A stretch of 31,408 nt of DNA from Blastocladiella britannica (Eukaryota; Blastocladiomycota; Blastocladiomycetes; Blastocladiales; Blastocladiaceae): the NCBI GenBank assembly GCA_025349905.2, contig MU624688.1, positions 1-31,408 on the forward strand, given 5' to 3'. Positions 1-9,719 of this stretch are shown here, one piece after another (position 1 is the first letter of the stretch; the number at the start of each line of letters is the position of its first letter). Under the pieces are notes generated by a model, which saw only the letters and a program-made list of their open reading frames with translations, searched no databases and was not told where the DNA came from. The position numbers and the translations under genes are program-made.

Positions 1-52
1 GGTGCTTGTCATGGGGTTGTTAAGATTTAATGGATGCAACGTTTCGGGTTAG

Positions 53-447
53 AACCGAAGTAGCGGGGGGTCGGGACAGGGTGTTGCTGGTGACTACAAT
101 GTGTTACGGACGGGGATGTTGGGCCTGACAGACGAGGAAGTAGAATACGAGCGGTCGAACTATGTAATAATAATATATTGATAGATGACAGGTGGTGTCG
201 TTGGCTCTTGACGGTGCTGCCATTGAGGGGAGCGCAGAGTTACCCGGCGGGTCGCTGTGTAACATGACTCCGGACTCGTCATGGATCGTCTATGTCAACG
301 GCGAGTCGATCATTAGTAGCATGCTTGGATCGCTGGTGTGTGTTGGCCGCATCCACACCATACACACAAACACGAAGTCCTTTGCATCCCGCTTTGTAAT
401 ATCAGAATACGTGGCACCAGCGTAATGGACCAGTATATTATCAATGA
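53..447 (+). CDS. possible 3' end of an unidentified gene (partial, three exons)
   Basis: No family is recognised. Three stretches read as protein and can be joined with GT-AG introns of the size usual here: 53-163 (containing DYNVLRTGMLGLTDEEVEY), intron 164-227, 228-335 (containing LPGGSLCNMTPDSSWIVYV), intron 336-405, then 406-447 ending in TGA. The first piece follows an AG at 51-52, so more coding sequence should lie further upstream or outside the window. The second piece has an N-glycosylation-like NMT and a mixed polar/aromatic composition that could be extracellular, but this is weak. The alternative is that 1-520 is non-coding upstream DNA of the LRR gene. The junctions are inferred only from frame and intron length. 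Confidence 0.28.
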
Positions 448-523
448 CGTGGTCGATTATTTCTGGCGATCTTGAGCAAGAACCGAGGAGGGCAGCTGTC
501 AGCCGTCTTGGTGAATAGAATCA

Positions 524-1542
524 ATGATCTTCGACATTGCCAAGCTGATTCTGACCTACGCGGTCCAGTACTCGCCAACAGCAGGCGATGCGGGCCAGGT
601 GCTTCGTGTGGTTCCCTACGAATGCGCACCAGATGTGCTCCGAGCCGGACTGGCCGCTCACACCCTCGATTTTGTATGCTCGCTCCATTCCAAAATTTCA
701 ATCGATATTGATGTAATAATGGAGACTAGGCATACCAATTCTCCTCGGCCGAGCAAGGGGACGAGGCAATCTGGGACATGCGCCATGGTATTGCAAGTGG
801 TGCCAAGCGCCATATCGACGTATACCATCGCACCACCGTCGAGGGTATTGCGGTCCTCGGCCTGGCCTTGTCATTGCCCCCTCAGCGCCTTGCTTCGTTG
901 CGCTTTTGGTCCGCTGGCCTCGGTGATGACGGAGTGCAAGCACTCGCCCCGCTCCTGTCTCCGTCGATCAAATTGCTGGTCCTTTCCCGCAACGAAATAT
1001 GCGACCGTGGGGCCCAAGCGCTGGCTGCTCACATGCCCCGATCCCTCCAGTACTTGGAACTCGAGACCAATCGGGTCGGTGAGTCCGGAGCTCAATCCCT
1101 CCTCGGTCCCACCTTGCCCCGGTCACTGGTATATCTGCACCTCTCCTTCAACAAGGTTGGTCGTGCAGGTGCGCGTGCGCTTGCTGCCAATATGCCGCCG
1201 TCGCTGAGTGAGCTCTCGCTCAGTTGCAATGATCTTGGCGACGAAGGGGCCGAGGCGATCGCTGCCTCACTCCCACCGTCAATGGTCAAACTTGACCTGT
1301 CATTCAACGAGATTGGCGACGCGGGTGCCCTTGCGCTAGCGGCCAACTTGCCCGTGTCGCTGCTCGTTTTGCATCTGGCCGGTAACGTCATTGGCGACGC
1401 AGGGGCCAATGCCTTGGTTGCCGGCGTCGCGCCTTCTTCAGTTCGCCAGTTGCAGCTCACCCAGAACCGGATCACACAACCGGTGCGAGCCGCGCTCCAG
1501 CAGGCCTGGACCAAGCGTGGGGGCACGACGAGGAGCTTTTGA
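524..1542 (+). CDS. leucine-rich repeat protein (RNH1/NLRC3-like repeats)
   Basis: Exons 524-673 and 730-1542 join in phase 0 across a 56-nt GT-AG intron, giving about 320 residues. From about residue 90 the protein is almost entirely LRRs of the ribonuclease-inhibitor type: about eight repeats of close to 26 residues on the pattern LxLxxNxIGDxGAxALAxxLPxSL. The sixth repeat (LDLSFNEIGDAGALALAANL) is nearly ideal. Such arrays form curved protein-binding solenoids; the partner cannot be read from sequence. The first 50 residues (IFDIAKLIL, QVLRVVP) resemble the helical part of an F-box-like N-terminus but lack the usual leading LP-x-E/D-L. The true start may therefore lie in an unseen upstream exon, since an AG at 517-518 could be an acceptor. 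No signal peptide or membrane segment is seen. VPS53 starts 67 bp downstream on the same strand. Confidence 0.8.
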
Positions 1543-1609
1543 CAATATTCTTCCCATTCATATTCCCAATTGAATACTCTCTTTCCCTTGTAAAGTGAAA
1601 TACATCATT

Positions 1610-4600
1610 ATGGGACCAGCAGCGGCCGTCCTCTCGGTGCCACCGCCGCCACCACCTCCGCCACCGCCGCCGCCGCCTCCACCGGCGTCCTCGACTGGCT
1701 TTAAGCTGTCGTCGCTCGCCAGTGCCACCAATACCGGTGCGCCGAGTGGTCCCAGCACCAGTACCAGTGCCTCTGACCCGCTGACGGCCCCGCTCAATGC
1801 ATCGCCACTGGACGATCCGCGGTTCGACGCCATGGTCCATTTATCGGCGGCGTTTCCAACCGACACGTCGCTGGTGCATCTGGACGGAGCCCTGGCGCGG
1901 ATGCGGCGCACGCTGGCCCGGCTGGACGACAAGATCGCCGACAATTTACGGGCGCAGACCGCTTCTTCTTCCTCGTCTTCGTCACAGTCACCAGCGGCCT
2001 CTGCTTCTTCTGGCAACCCGGCCGATCCGCCGGTCACAACGACAACGACAATGGCAACGGCAGGCGCCCCGGCCGAGCTGGAGAGCGTTACGCGTGCCAT
2101 GCAGTCCCTGGTGGGCCATATTGTGTCCATCAAGGACAAGTCTCGCGCGGCGGAGGCGGTGGTGCTGGACATGACCCGCGACATCAAGTCGCTCGACTAC
2201 GCGAAAAAGAACCTGCTGGCGGCGGTATCGACGTTGCGGCGGCTGGCGATGCTGTCGCAGGCCGTGGCGCAGCTCAAGGATCACGCGGCGCGCAAGGAGT
2301 ATGCGCGGATCGGGCCGTTGTTGCTGGTATGGCTGATTGTTGGATCCCTTTTGGATCCTGGGATATAGAAACTGACAGAGACTTGATCAGGCAATCCGAC
2401 AACTGGAGCTGCACTTTCGGTCGTACCGCAACGTGCCCAAGGTCGCCACGCTGCTCAACTCGCTGCGGTACATTCAGGACGATCTGCGGCGCCAGATCTT
2501 GGAACTGTTTGATGGTGCATTTACCGCCCAGGGAGCACTGCAGCCCACCGCCGATCCGTCCTGTCTCTCGGCTGCCGCCAGTGTGCTCGATGGCATTGAG
2601 CCGAGTGGTCGGTACGTCCGTCATTTCTTTGGTATTGTAACGTTTGGAAGCATGATAATAATAATGGACACATAGCCAGCAACTGGTCGACTGGTACATT
2701 TCTCTGGTGTTGCGCGAGTACCGCACCATTTTCTCTGGCAAAGACGAAGTACGTACATACCAATTGGATCGCGACCTCAATACACATTTGCTTACAAAAA
2801 CCTGTAGTTGACTTCCCTCGACAACTCGCCGCGGCGGTACGCGTGGCTGCTGCGGTACCTCAAACTGTATGACGAGTCCCACTCGCACTATTTCCCGGCC
2901 ACGTGGCGCGTCGATGCGGCGGTGGCGGTCCGCTTTTGCGTCGATACTGCGCCCGCGCTGAGTGCCGCGGCCCCAGCGGTGCGCGGCGACGTCAAGTCGC
3001 TGCTGCGGGCGCTCAAGGCCGCGGTCGAGTTTGAGAATTTGCTGACGACCCGGTGGGCCCACCAGAACGGAAGTGGGCCACAGCCGCCCGTGGCATCATC
3101 GGCCGCCAGCAGCAACTCCGGCGCCACCAACAGTGGAGCTGGTGGAGACGCACCGCCCAAAGAGTACCGGCTGCTCGCCGAGGCACTGGAGCCGGCGCTG
3201 ACCCCCTACGTCGAGTCCGAGGACAAGCGGCTGGGTGAGCTGGTGTTGTCATTTGCAGTGGGATCAGGAGCCACCAGCCAGGCGCTGTCGTCCCTGGTGA
3301 GTGGCGGGAACAGCCCACCGCGCGTGCTGGCCATTGTCATGGACGAGGCGTCGCCCACGGTGCTGGCATCGGCGCCGACCCTGTTTGTGGCATACAAGGA
3401 CCTGCTGGCGTCGGTGGCCAAGCTCTCGCGCGGCCGGCTGCTGGCCGACATTGCTGGCGTCATGGCCAAGTACCTGGAGCGGTACGCCGACAAGATGAAC
3501 TCCACCATCAAGCAAGCCGGCGCTGCCAGCACTATGCCAAGTACTGGCGGTAGTGGTGGCGCTTCGGATGACCGGAACACACGCGCAACGGGCCTGTTCG
3601 GTGCCATGGTCGGCGCGGTCGTGGCAAGTGCGGGCGATGCCAGTGGTGCAGGCGGTGGCGGCCTGGGGAATACGGGTTCAGCTGGAGGCAGTGGCCCGTC
3701 CCTGGCCAATCCCTCTTCTTCATCGCCATCGTCGGCAACTACGGTAGGGGCAGCAAACCAGTCCACCTCCGCCTCAGGAGCGGCCCTAGGCCCCGTCGAA
3801 TCGGCATATCGCACGTTGACACTCCTGATCAACACGGCGCAGTACTGCGCGACCATCACAGGCCAGCTGCGCGACAAGGTGGCGTCCAGGCTCACGGACC
3901 CAGCCACATCGGCCGCCACCGCCGCCGCGCTCGACAAGCACGCCGACTCGTTCCGGGCGCTGGCCATGCAGGCGGTCAAGCAGCTGGTGCGGGTCCTGGT
4001 GGACTCGGCGTCCGATCCGGCCTGGCAGGCCATGGCCAAGCAGTCGTGGTCGTCGACTGGGACCGGCGTCGGCGATGTGTCGGCGTACGTGGGTTTGCTC
4101 GGATCCGTGCTTCAGGTCGGCGTGCCCGTGATTGCCGCCGGGATCACCGAGCAAGGAATGGTTCGCAACTTCTACGACAAGGTTGCCGAGTACGTACTAC
4201 TCCGTGAACTTTTCTTCTAAATAGGGGCTGATCTACTGTGTATAGAGCATTCCCGACCAAGTACGTGATGGTGCTGCAAAAGTGCAAGCCCATTAACGAG
4301 GTGGGTGCCGAGCAGGTATGTTTCTCACTTTTTGTATGTGAAAGGACGTACCACCAACCTTTAAACAATTTAGATGCTCCTCGACGTCCACGGCCTCAAG
4401 ATAATCGTGCAACGCATCCCGACTCTCTCGGATCCGGACGCACAGGCATCGCCCACATATACCAAGATCGTGACGCGCGGGTTCTCCAAGCTCGAATCGC
4501 TGGGTAAAGTGCTTCTGACTCCAGCAAACCCGCCCGAGGCGCTCGCCAACTCATTCTTGACTGTGTACCCTGCGGCAGACCAGACGCGCGGGAATCTGGT

Positions 4601-4940
4601 GGCCATCATTGATCTCAAGGGTCTGCGACGCGCAGACACCAATGCAGTGTTGGAGGCGTTTATGCAGCGGACTGGAGGCGGTGCAGAGATGGGATCCGCT
4701 GCGTCGATCCCTGGTGGCGGTGGTGGTACTGGTGGCGACCTGGTGACCGGATTGGTTCCTGGAGCGGCAGCGCTCGGTGCAGGTGCTGCAGCCATGGGTG
4801 CGGGAGCTGCGGCCATGGGGTTCGGAATGGCCAGTACGGCCGCAGCCGCGAGTCGCAGCGGTGTGGCAGCCACGGGGGCCGGTGCCGAGCGGGCTGCGCG
4901 TGAGGTCAAGAAGATGTTCACATTTGGGAACCGTGGGTGA
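1610..4940 (+). CDS. VPS53: Vps53, GARP/EARP tethering complex subunit
   Basis: Vps53 is a core subunit of GARP (with Vps51, Vps52 and Vps54), which tethers endosome-derived vesicles at the trans-Golgi network. Exons are 1610-2326, 2391-2611, 2676-2748, 2808-4189, 4246-4315 and 4374-4940, about 1009 residues; every junction keeps frame. Family landmarks appear in order: an N-terminal coiled-coil segment (IKSLDYAKKNLLAAVSTLRR), then IRQLELHFRSYRNVPKV, QQLVDWYISLVLREYRTIF, DNSPRRYAWLLRYLKLYDE with FPATWRVD, ESEDKRLGEL, and near the C-terminus LQKCKPINEVGAEQ, MLLDVHGLKI and YTKIVTRGF. The start at 1610 is the first ATG of the open frame; the frame extends upstream only through GTG. The protein is longer than human (about 700) or yeast (about 820) Vps53 because of a 15-proline run at residues 11-25, a Ser/Thr insert near residue 130, a Gly/Ser-rich insert in exon 4 (about 3530-3780) and an Ala/Gly-rich tail. 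Confidence 0.95.
1640..1684 (+). repeat. polyproline-coding CCN tract in VPS53
   Basis: Fifteen consecutive proline codons (a mix of CCA, CCG and CCT) lie ten codons after the VPS53 start. The mixed codons argue for selection on, or old age of, the peptide rather than a fresh microsatellite expansion. Polyproline runs can bind SH3, WW or profilin-like domains; no partner can be named here. Confidence 0.85.
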
Positions 4941-5011
4941 TGAAAGAACCAGAAGACCAATCAAAACCAACCAATGGAGCAGAATGATAAAATGGACGCG
5001 ATTCGATTAAC

Positions 5012-5017
5012 AATAAA
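5012..5017 (+). terminator. AATAAA polyadenylation signal for VPS53
   Basis: A canonical AATAAA hexamer lies 72 nt downstream of the VPS53 stop in an A-rich stretch, ahead of the convergent QCR6 gene. Position and context fit a cleavage/polyadenylation signal; the cleavage site cannot be seen. Confidence 0.5.
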
Positions 5018-5118
5018 GAAAAAAAGTGTAAAAAATGCTGTTGAAGTGGCGGGTCAGTGAATTGTTGAGAAAGCGACAAAAAGAAAGCAGTGAGGAAAAC
5101 ACGTACCTCTTATTTAAA

Positions 5119-5513
5119 TTACTTGAGCTTGGAGAACAGCTTGGCCGAGACACAGGCATCAACCTGCTTCTGGAGCTATGGGCACGATGGTGCGAGACAT
5201 GGTCAGAGACACACGCCATTTCAAAAAAAGAAGGAAAAACACGAGACAAGACAAACCTTGAAAAACTCTTCCACGCACGACTCGTGCGCACCGTCCTCGA
5301 CACGGGCAGTGCAAGCGTCCAGCGCAGCGCGGAGAGGCGCAAGGGCGGCCTGCTCGCGGCACTCTGTTATTCAATTTGAATTATTGTTCTTATTATTTAT
5401 GACTTCATACTCGAGAAAATACTAAACAAACCCTCCTGAAGCGCAGCCTTCGGGCAGCTGATTTCCTCGTCGTCGCAGTACACCTTACGGAACAGCTTGC
5501 TGGCAAACGACAT
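5119..5513 (-). CDS. QCR6: Qcr6/UQCRH, cytochrome bc1 complex hinge subunit
   Basis: This is a small nuclear-encoded subunit of mitochondrial complex III. It sits on the intermembrane-space side against cytochrome c1 and helps it dock with cytochrome c. Minus-strand exons are 5513-5432, 5363-5257 and 5169-5119, joined by introns of 68 and 87 nt, for 79 residues. Exon 1 opens MSFASKLFRKVYCDDEEISC, exon 2 carries ALDACTARVED and ESCVEEFFK, and exon 3 ends DACVSAKLFSKLK-stop. The CVEEFF...C...KLFxKLK ending and the Cys spacing match the family, in which cysteines pair to hold a helical hairpin. The long acidic N-terminal stretch of yeast Qcr6 is reduced to DDEE. The gene lies convergent to VPS53. 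Each exon is too short to look like a gene by itself, so it is easily missed. Confidence 0.92.
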
Positions 5514-5633
5514 TATTGTAGAGTAGTGGTTCTTGAATGGTAAGTTTGCGTGGCGATACGAAAGAGAACGTTAGAAAATTATACGGTGACATCATATGCG
5601 AGACAAATTAAATTTGGATTCTATCAACCCTTC

Positions 5634-8600
5634 TCACGACATGACACCCTGCGTATAGTATTGGAATCCGTCGTAGAGCCGAGTAAACTGGACAAGGACG
5701 GTGAGGAGAGCCAGTCAATGAGTGGTAACAGAAAAAAAAAAGAAAGAGAAACAGTACCACGTTCCCCAGCGACGATGCAATCAACCGATCCACAAACTCG
5801 GCCACTTGCACATCCGTCAGCGTCAACAGCAACCGCTCCCGTAGAGCCGCCGACACCGGTAATGGCGAGGACGACGATCCTGAAGTGGAGGACGATGTCG
5901 CTGTTGTTCCTGGAGCGGACGACGGAGATGGAGTTCCTGCGCCACTGTTATTCAGACTGGAGGTGCTCCCCGCCGCCTGATGCAGCGATGTATACGAAAA
6001 GCAGTCGAGCGGCGAGTTGCGCTCCATCATCTCCACCAACCCGACCAGCCGCTCGTGGTCGCGCCGCAGCGCCAGGAACCCGTGCACCATGCGGTTGCGC
6101 CAGTCGCGGAACCGCGCCGATCCGAACCCGTCCAGCAATTCCACGTACTCGTGTGCGAGCTTGAAGGGGGCCGACTCGAACGACACCGCCCCTGGCGAGT
6201 TGGAGAGCATGAACCCAAAGTCAATGTGCACCATGCGGCCCGTGGTGTAGTCCAGGAGAATGTTGCCATTGTGCCGGTCCTTGACGCTGAGCACGTACGA
6301 CATGATCGAGTACCCGGCCAGCGACTCGGAGAACGCGTTGATCGCTTGCTTGTACTCGGCCGACGTTTCGGGCCCAAACTCGTTGCCGAAAAACTGCCGC
6401 AGCGTAAACTGGTCGCCAAACCGCGCGTATGCGTCCTTTTTCAGCGAGTGCAGCGACACGGTGTTGCGCACCGTTTCAATGATCCCCGATCCTTGACCAG
6501 TGACGAGCACGCGGTACGGATAGAGCTTAGGTATTATACATATGTCAGTAATACTAAAAAACTAAAAAAAAAATAAAGGACATACCCAACAGCCAACCGC
6601 AGCATCCACCTCGCCGGTGGGTCCGCACTTCCAAACACGCGCCATTTCACGGACCAACTGGCATGCAAGCTGCTCCTGCCGCAGGTCGGCGCCTGTCTTG
6701 ACAATGACCGAGTGCAGCTGCCAGTACGGGTGGCGGCCAAACGCCGAGGCGGAGCGAATGCGCGCTCGCTTGCGCGCCCACGTCTCACGCACGACCGCCG
6801 AACTCGGATCATCCTTGTCCATGGACACCAAGTGATGGGAAGCCGCCGGTGCGGACCGAGGAGACCCGCCAGTGCCGCCACCTGCAGCAGCCGAGAGCGC
6901 GGCGGCGGCCATATCGGCGGTGCGCGTCGACCCGGCGGCTGGGGCAGTTCCAATGCGCGTGCGGCGCGCCATGTCAGATCCGCGCCGCGACGACGGGGCC
7001 AGCGTCCCAGTTCCATCTGGCGCTGCCGCAACTTCGCCATCCTCGAGTCCCTCCTGCTCGTGTGCGCGATGCCACGACCGAACCGCCTCCAGACGGCGCT
7101 CTTCCAGTGCCATCATCTCGCGCAAGATTCGTGCTCGAATCTCGTCCGTCATTTTGCCGCTGCTCGTGCCCCCACCTAGACCGGTCCCCCCAGGGCTCAG
7201 GTGCGTCGGCGGCTTTTGGTTGCGCCGCCGCTTGGCCGCCTTGGGGTCGTTGGCCTCTTGTACAGCCAACTGCGCAAGCATGATGGCCGCGGTGCGCATG
7301 CGGTCCTCAAACTCGCGGTGGGTCAGGAACCCGGGGATCATGGGCGCCACCGAGCCAGAGGTCAGCGACACGGACAGAGCGCCATTGGATAGACTGCTGT
7401 TGATCCCACCCGCACCAGCCACTGCCGACGCATCGCTCACACCGTTGCTGCCACCACCACCGAGCGCATCGCGGATCGACGGCGTGGAAGGGGATTTGCG
7501 AAGCGTGGGCGAGAGCGGATGCTGGAGCTGCTGCTGCTGTTGGGCGGCGTGCGTCGATGCCGCGTCGGGACCGAGCGACAGGGCGCCCATTCCGCTGGCA
7601 AGTGCTGACGACAGCAGCGACAGCGACGAGCGGCGGCGCACAATAGCGCGTGCTGGTCGCAGAAGAGTGGATGTAGTTTCGGTTCCAAGCTCACCCGATG
7701 ACCCACCGCTTCCTTGGCTGTCGGCGCCGCTGCTGCGCTTTCCCTTGCGCAGGCCCAAATCGGCGCCGCCCAAAACATCCTCATCGTCGTCGCCGTCGTC
7801 CTCCAGCACCTCAATAAACAGCAGAAACGGCACTCGGTCGGCCGAATTGAGCACCACCGCGTCGGTGGGCGAGATGCGCACGATCTGGTGGTGGCGCCGG
7901 TGCTGATCGTCCTTGCATGCGCCGCCATTGGCCGTGCACCACAGGGGAATGCACACGGGCGCCGGGAAGTTGTGGTTGAGCAGCGTGAGCTCGGCCGTCA
8001 GCGACGACTGGCGCGCGTCGCGCGGGACCGCCACCAGCCGGTTCGAAATGGACGCCAGCGTCGAGATAAAGTTCAGTTGCGAGTGGAAGTAGTACTGCTC
8101 AAGCATCCGCGGGTCGTTGGCGATGGCCGCCGAAACGGCCGGCGGCACGGTCCAGGCAGCATTAGCGGTTGTTGCCAGTGCCAGCTGGTCGCGCACGGCA
8201 GCAGCAAAAACAATCTCACCTGCCCGTGGTGGCGGCGATGCAGACGACGATGACGAGGAAGTTGACGGCCCCACGGCGCTGGGAGGAGCCGAGCGCGAGT
8301 TCCGCGCTGCGAGGTCGGCTGCGGCTGTTGCTAATGCTGCCCCGTTCGCGGCCCGTGGCGGTTCAGTGAGCGATCCATTGCTGCTGGCAACACTCGACCT
8401 CTTGCTGCTCCCGCCGCCGCTACCGCCGCCATTGACCAGCGCCGAGAGCCCCTGTGCCGACGCGACGCGCGCTACAAAGTGGCTGTACGAAAAAGCGCGG
8501 CCCTGGTGCAGATCTTCGAGCGACGGCGACGACGACGGCATCCGCAGCGACGACAGCGATGCGCGTGTCGACAGCCCGGACGGCGGGGAGCCCATTGACG

Positions 8601-9522
8601 ATGGGCGGCGTCCTGGCGTACCCTTGCTCGCTGCGCGACCGCTGGTCGTATCCAGGTGTTGTTGTTGCTGTGGCGTCTGCTGTGTCGTCAAATCAGCGGC
8701 TAGAGGATCCATAACGGCGGCCCCATCTCCCTCTCCTCCTTCACCTGCTGCCAGCGACGCTTGATGTGCGACCGCTGCTGCATTCAGGGCGGCCAAAAGA
8801 TCGGGCGGCGCGGTTTGGACAATGCCCTCCACGGCGCTAATGACGCGCGCCACCGTCACATGCGCGAGCGACTCTGGCAGCGGCTCGAGATCGGCCAGGT
8901 ACGATTGAAAGTACCACAGCGACTAATAATAGGCATGAGCAGAGTGTTTAGCAGTATAACACGAAAAGAAGGGGAAAAGGACGCACCAAAAGAGCAAAGT
9001 GCGCCGACACGCGACACCGGTCGACGATCAGCGATTCGAGGTGCGTCATGCCCGGGTTGACGACGAGGATATGGCTGTGATATGGCAGAGATCAGTCAGT
9101 TTTTGAACCATTTGGACTGGTTTTGATCGCCGCCGTTGCTGCCGCTGATACTGAAAGTGGCACCACCACCGTTACCGCCACTACTCGTGCAGGTGGGTGT
9201 GGTCGTCTTCCCTTGCCAATAACAGCAACAGTCCAACAGTATAACAGAACTTAAAAAGTTACACATAATCATACCAGAGCTGGGGCAAGTACTCCAGGAC
9301 GTGCTGGACGCGAAACTGGCTGCGCAGCGCGTCGCACAGGTAGTGCTGGATACCGTCGTGGTCCACGTAGCGAAACAGATAGCTGATGGCCATCCACTCG
9401 GAGAAAAACTGCGACTGGAAAAGGCGCAGTAGACCAGCGTGCTCGGGCCCGAACCTCGGGTCGGACGGGACCAGTGGCGGGCTCTGCGGTGGCGGTGGCG
9501 ACGGTCCACGAGAGGCCGACAT
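5634..9522 (-). CDS. PIK1: phosphatidylinositol 4-kinase, Pik1/PI4KB type
   Basis: The enzyme phosphorylates phosphatidylinositol to PI4P, mainly at the trans-Golgi, driving secretion. Minus-strand exons are 9522-9275, 9074-8987, 8922-6586, 6525-5758 and 5687-5634, about 1164 residues. The N-terminus has the lipid-kinase-unique (LKU) helical region: LLRLFQSQFFSEWMAISYLF, then LPQLCHILVV across the first junction. The kinase core has IVKTGADLRQEQLA (ATP-binding Lys), VKDRHNGNILLD (catalytic loop, D about 974) and VHIDFGFML (DFG Asp about 993), and ends TRLYDGFQYYTQGVMS. Introns are 200, 64, 60 and 70 nt. The last donor could be GTGGTA at 5760 instead of GTACTG at 5757, changing one residue. 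The centre (roughly 8720-6900) carries long Ser/Gly/Ala disordered inserts, more than in animal PI4KB. Start: first ATG before the LKU. Confidence 0.94.
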
Positions 9523-9719
9523 TTTTTGCTTTTTATGTGGAATTGGTAGGCTGTGGATCGGAAAGAGAAGGATCTCTTTTCTTTGGGAGAGGCACTGGTG
9601 GCGTACACGCGTCCTATGCCCTTCTCGCGGAATCAGGGCAACCTCTGTCTGGCGCGAGAAAAAAAAAGCGCAGACGGAAAAAAAAAAAATGCAAGTGGCG
9701 TTTATCTGAGAGCAAGGGA

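Noticed and set aside
164..190. A 27-nt GT-AG intron joining two left-edge frames
   Set aside because: All supported introns here are 52 nt or longer; a 64-nt alternative ending at 227 also keeps frame.
3206..4039. 277-codon minus-strand open frame opposite VPS53 exon 4
   Set aside because: The sense strand carries Vps53 signature motifs through the same interval.
6872..7906. 344-codon plus-strand open frame opposite the PIK1 central exon
   Set aside because: It is antisense to clear PIK1 coding sequence and is low-complexity Ser/Pro/Arg without motifs. GC-rich codon bias creates such mirror frames.
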